A DNA stretch of 64,000 nucleotides from Demequina sp. NBRC 110057 (GTDB lineage Bacteria > Actinomycetota > Actinomycetes > Actinomycetales > Demequinaceae). The notes below the pieces were generated by a model, which was not told where the DNA came from, searched no databases, and saw nothing but the letters and a program-made list of their open reading frames with translations. How positions within the stretch are numbered: position 1 is the first letter of the stretch; the number at the start of each line of letters is the position of its first letter. Position numbers and translations under genes: made by a program. Of the stretch, positions 61,846 through 64,000 are shown one piece after another. The DNA lies in the NCBI RefSeq assembly GCF_002090175.1, contig NZ_BBRN01000003.1:62001-126000 (forward strand), written 5' to 3'.

Positions 61846-61872
61846 AGTCCCGTCATTGTCCCACTTGCTCAC

Positions 61873-61886
61873 GCATCGGCCGATGC
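61873..61886. promoter_or_regulatory. Palindromic double copy of the GGCCGATGC motif
   Basis: GCATCGGCCGATGC, a perfect 14-bp palindrome made of overlapping GCATCGGCC and GGCCGATGC. It lies in the divergent PAC2/HelD gap, just upstream of the PAC2 start region. An identical palindrome lies within the lspA coding tail at 35412-35425. Confidence 0.45.
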
Positions 61887-62015
61887 GCTCCGTGCGTCAA
61901 CGGGACGCACGCGCCCGGCATTCCCGCGCCGGAGAGAGTAGCGCTCGGGGCTGTCGATGGGGATAATGGACGACTGCCTCGGCACGACCGGCACGAGGCG
62001 ACGAAGGGCAGGCGC

Positions 62016-64000
62016 ATGCAGGACGACAGCACCCGGACCGCTCTCAAGGAGGGCCTGGATGCCGAGCAGAGGGTCGTGGACGGGCTGTACGCACGTCTCG
62101 ACGAGCTGCGGGGGGAAACCGAGGCGAGGCTCGCTCACGTGCGCCGCGACGGGCCGTCGGGCTCGCCGCAGAACCGCTCGGAGCGTGACGCCTTCGCGAC
62201 GCTGTACGAGGACCGCATCGCGCAACTGGATGCCGTCGAGGACCGGCTGTGCTTCGGCCGCCTCGACATGCGCGACGGCGACCGCCTGTACGTGGGGCGC
62301 ATCGGCCTGTCCGACGCCGACCACGCTCCCCTGCTGACGGACTGGCGCGCGCCTGCCGCCCGCGCGTTCTACTCCGCGACGGCAGCGGACCCCGGCGGCG
62401 TCATGAGCCGCCGCCACCTCACCACCCGCGGGCGCCGCGTCGCCGCGATCGAGGACGACGTGCTCGACGTCGAAGCGCTGCGCGAGGCCGGCCTCGAGGG
62501 CTCGCTCGCCGGCGAGGGCGCACTGCTCGCCGCTCTCGACGCGCGCCGCACCGGCCGCATGGGCGACATCGTCGCGACCATTCAGGCCGAACAGGACGCC
62601 GTCATCCGCGCCGACCTCGACGGCGCCCTCGTGGTCCAGGGCGGCCCCGGCACGGGCAAGACGGCCGTCGCGCTGCACCGCGCCGCGTTCCTGCTCTACC
62701 ACCACCGCGAGCGCCTCGAGCGTCGCGGCGTGCTGCTCATCGGCCCCTCGGGGCAGTTCCTGCGGTACATCGACCATGTGCTGCCCTCGCTCGGCGAGAC
62801 CGGCGCGGTGTCGACGACGCTGAACGGGCTCGTCCGCGGCGTCGACACATCTGCGGTGGAGGCCGATGCTGTGGCCGCCATCAAGGGCCGCACCGAGATG
62901 GCGGATGTCATCGCCGCCGCGGTCCGCGAGCGCCAGCGCCTTCCGCGACGCGACCAGGAGGTGCGCATCGACGGCCGCACTGTCGTGATCCGCCGGGGCG
63001 ACATTCGCGACGCCCAGACGCGTGCCAGGCGCGACGGCCGTCCTCACAACGAGGCGCGGGCGTCGTTCGCCAAGGACATGATCGGGCGCCTCACGACGCA
63101 GCTGCTGGAGCAGCTCGAGACGCGTCTCGACGCCGACGACAGGATCGAGCTCGAGCGCGACGTGCGCGACTCGAAGACCATCCGCATCGCGCTCAACCTG
63201 TGCTGGCTCCCGGTGACCCCCGCGCAGTTGCTGCGCGACCTGTTCTCGAAGGCGCACCTGCTTGACCACGCGGCGCGAGGCTTCTCGCGGCGCGACCGCG
63301 ACCTGCTGCTGCGCCCCGCCGGCGCCCCGTTCACCGAGGCCGACGTACCCCTGCTGGACGAGGCGGCCGAGCTGCTGGGCGACATGCCGGGAGGCGCCCC
63401 GCGCGCCGCGCAGGAGGCCAGCGAGGAGGAGCTCGACTACGCCCGTGAGGTCCTCGAGACCTTCGGCGGCGACGGCATGGTCACGGCCGAGGATCTTGCC
63501 GCACGCATGCGCGGGGGCTCGTCGAGGATGTCGGTCGCCGAGCGCGCCGCCGCCGACCGCCGATGGACCTACGGTCACGTGGTCGTGGACGAGGCGCAGG
63601 AGCTCTCCCCCATGGCATGGCGCATGCTGCTGCGTCGCTGCCCCACGCGGTCGTTCACGATCGTGGGCGACGTTGCCCAGGTGGCCTCCGCCGCCGGCAC
63701 GCGCTGGTGGCCCGAGGCGATGGACCCGATCTTCGGGCCCTCGTGGCAGCTGCGCGAGCTCACCGTCTCGTACCGCATCCCGTCCGCCGTCGCCCGCGCG
63801 GCGCAGTCCTACGCGCGCGCCGCGCAGCTGCCCGTGAGCGACCTGTCCGCCGCGCGCGACCTCGACGACGCGGTGGCGACCACACGCGTGGCACCGTCCG
63901 CGCTGGCGTCCACCGCCGCATCGGCCGCGCGTGCGCACGCCGCCCGCATGGCCGACGGCGACGGCGGCCTCGTGGCGGTCATCGCGCCGCCCGAGATCGC
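62016..64000 (+). CDS. HelD/UvrD-like helicase (partial)
   Basis: The first 661 codons of a superfamily I helicase running off the right edge. The N-terminal coiled coil (about 1-130) followed by the 1A domain with Walker A VQGGPGTGKTAVALHRAAFLL (about 208-228), the HelD-type insertion, and motif II VVVDEAQELSPMAWRMLL (about 523) match HelD, which recycles stalled RNA polymerase (HelR in streptomycetes gives rifamycin tolerance). A GATAAT hexamer (61962-61967) could be its -10. I see no 19-bp rifamycin-associated element upstream. Confidence 0.88.
   Translation, partial: MQDDSTRTALKEGLDAEQRVVDGLYARLDELRGETEARLAHVRRDGPSGSPQNRSERDAFATLYEDRIAQLDAVEDRLCFGRLDMRDGDRLYVGRIGLSDADHAPLLTDWRAPAARAFYSATAADPGGVMSRRHLTTRGRRVAAIEDDVLDVEALREAGLEGSLAGEGALLAALDARRTGRMGDIVATIQAEQDAVIRADLDGALVVQGGPGTGKTAVALHRAAFLLYHHRERLERRGVLLIGPSGQFLRYIDHVLPSLGETGAVSTTLNGLVRGVDTSAVEADAVAAIKGRTEMADVIAAAVRERQRLPRRDQEVRIDGRTVVIRRGDIRDAQTRARRDGRPHNEARASFAKDMIGRLTTQLLEQLETRLDADDRIELERDVRDSKTIRIALNLCWLPVTPAQLLRDLFSKAHLLDHAARGFSRRDRDLLLRPAGAPFTEADVPLLDEAAELLGDMPGGAPRAAQEASEEELDYAREVLETFGGDGMVTAEDLAARMRGGSSRMSVAERAAADRRWTYGHVVVDEAQELSPMAWRMLLRRCPTRSFTIVGDVAQVASAAGTRWWPEAMDPIFGPSWQLRELTVSYRIPSAVARAAQSYARAAQLPVSDLSAARDLDDAVATTRVAPSALASTAASAARAHAARMADGDGGLVAVIAPPEI

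Noticed and set aside
61887-62015. Rifamycin-associated element upstream of the HelD-like gene
   Set aside because: No sequence resembling the 19-bp GGGGCTTGCGGCAAGCCCC-type inverted repeat was found, so rifamycin induction is not supported.
1-64000. tRNA, rRNA, CRISPR, prophage or insertion sequence
   Set aside because: No cloverleaf, regular spacer array, transposase, integrase or phage structural gene was seen in either strand.

Overview
The window is about 70% GC, densely packed and rich in GTG starts. It carries a classic actinobacterial division and cell-wall (dcw) cluster without ftsA but with wag31, sepF and yggT, plus PriA-type HisA and mraZ next to a moxR/DUF58/transglutaminase operon. 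This points to the order Micrococcales (Cellulomonas/Demequina-like relatives). The genus cannot be fixed from sequence alone. No intergenic gap exceeds 300 bases (the largest, 54557-54790, is 234), and I saw no tRNA, rRNA, CRISPR array or insertion sequence.

Layout. (1) 1-3703: pheST, transcribed leftward, preceded by a 32-codon leaderless-looking small ORF that sits between two inverted copies of a dispersed repeat, then a small membrane protein. (2) 3772-10343: four consecutive paralogous membrane-bound diguanylate cyclases. (3) 10445-12808: rRNA-methyltransferase-like gene and rplT-rpmI-infC, with an attenuator-like terminator and an AUC start for infC. (4) 12809-15622: DUF1844 protein, an acidic membrane-anchored coiled-coil protein coupled to a lipoprotein serine protease, and an SseB-like protein. 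(5) 15662-25271: histidine genes priA, hisH, hisB, hisC and hisD, with hisD cut off from hisC by a CAP-domain exoprotein, a RecQ helicase carrying a phosphoribosyltransferase-like tail, and an epimerase-like gene. (6) 25453-36420: SDR, dnaE, hrpA, RluA-type synthase, lspA and a DksA/TraR-type protein. (7) 36543-54556: the dcw cluster, read leftward: mraZ, rsmH, ftsL-like, ftsI, murE, murF, mraY, murD, ftsW, murG, murC, ftsQ, ftsZ, pgeF, sepF, yggT, wag31. Most neighbours overlap by 1-8 bases. (8) 54791-64000: moxR, DUF58, transglutaminase, DUF3040, spermidine-synthase-like, cold-shock protein, PAC2 protein and the start of a HelD-like helicase.

The most unusual signals are at DNA level. First, a palindromic repeat with BamHI-site tips is inserted in frame in murC, where it encodes 17 residues, and is present as an inverted pair upstream of pheS. 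All three copies keep a similar open frame starting MDPFG. Second, the 9-mer GGCCGATGC/GCATCGGCC occurs 43 times by hand count, against about two expected from base composition. It occurs in all sorts of reading contexts, including several non-coding gaps. Third, many genes have a TANNNT hexamer 5-8 bases before the start codon, implying frequent leaderless transcription.
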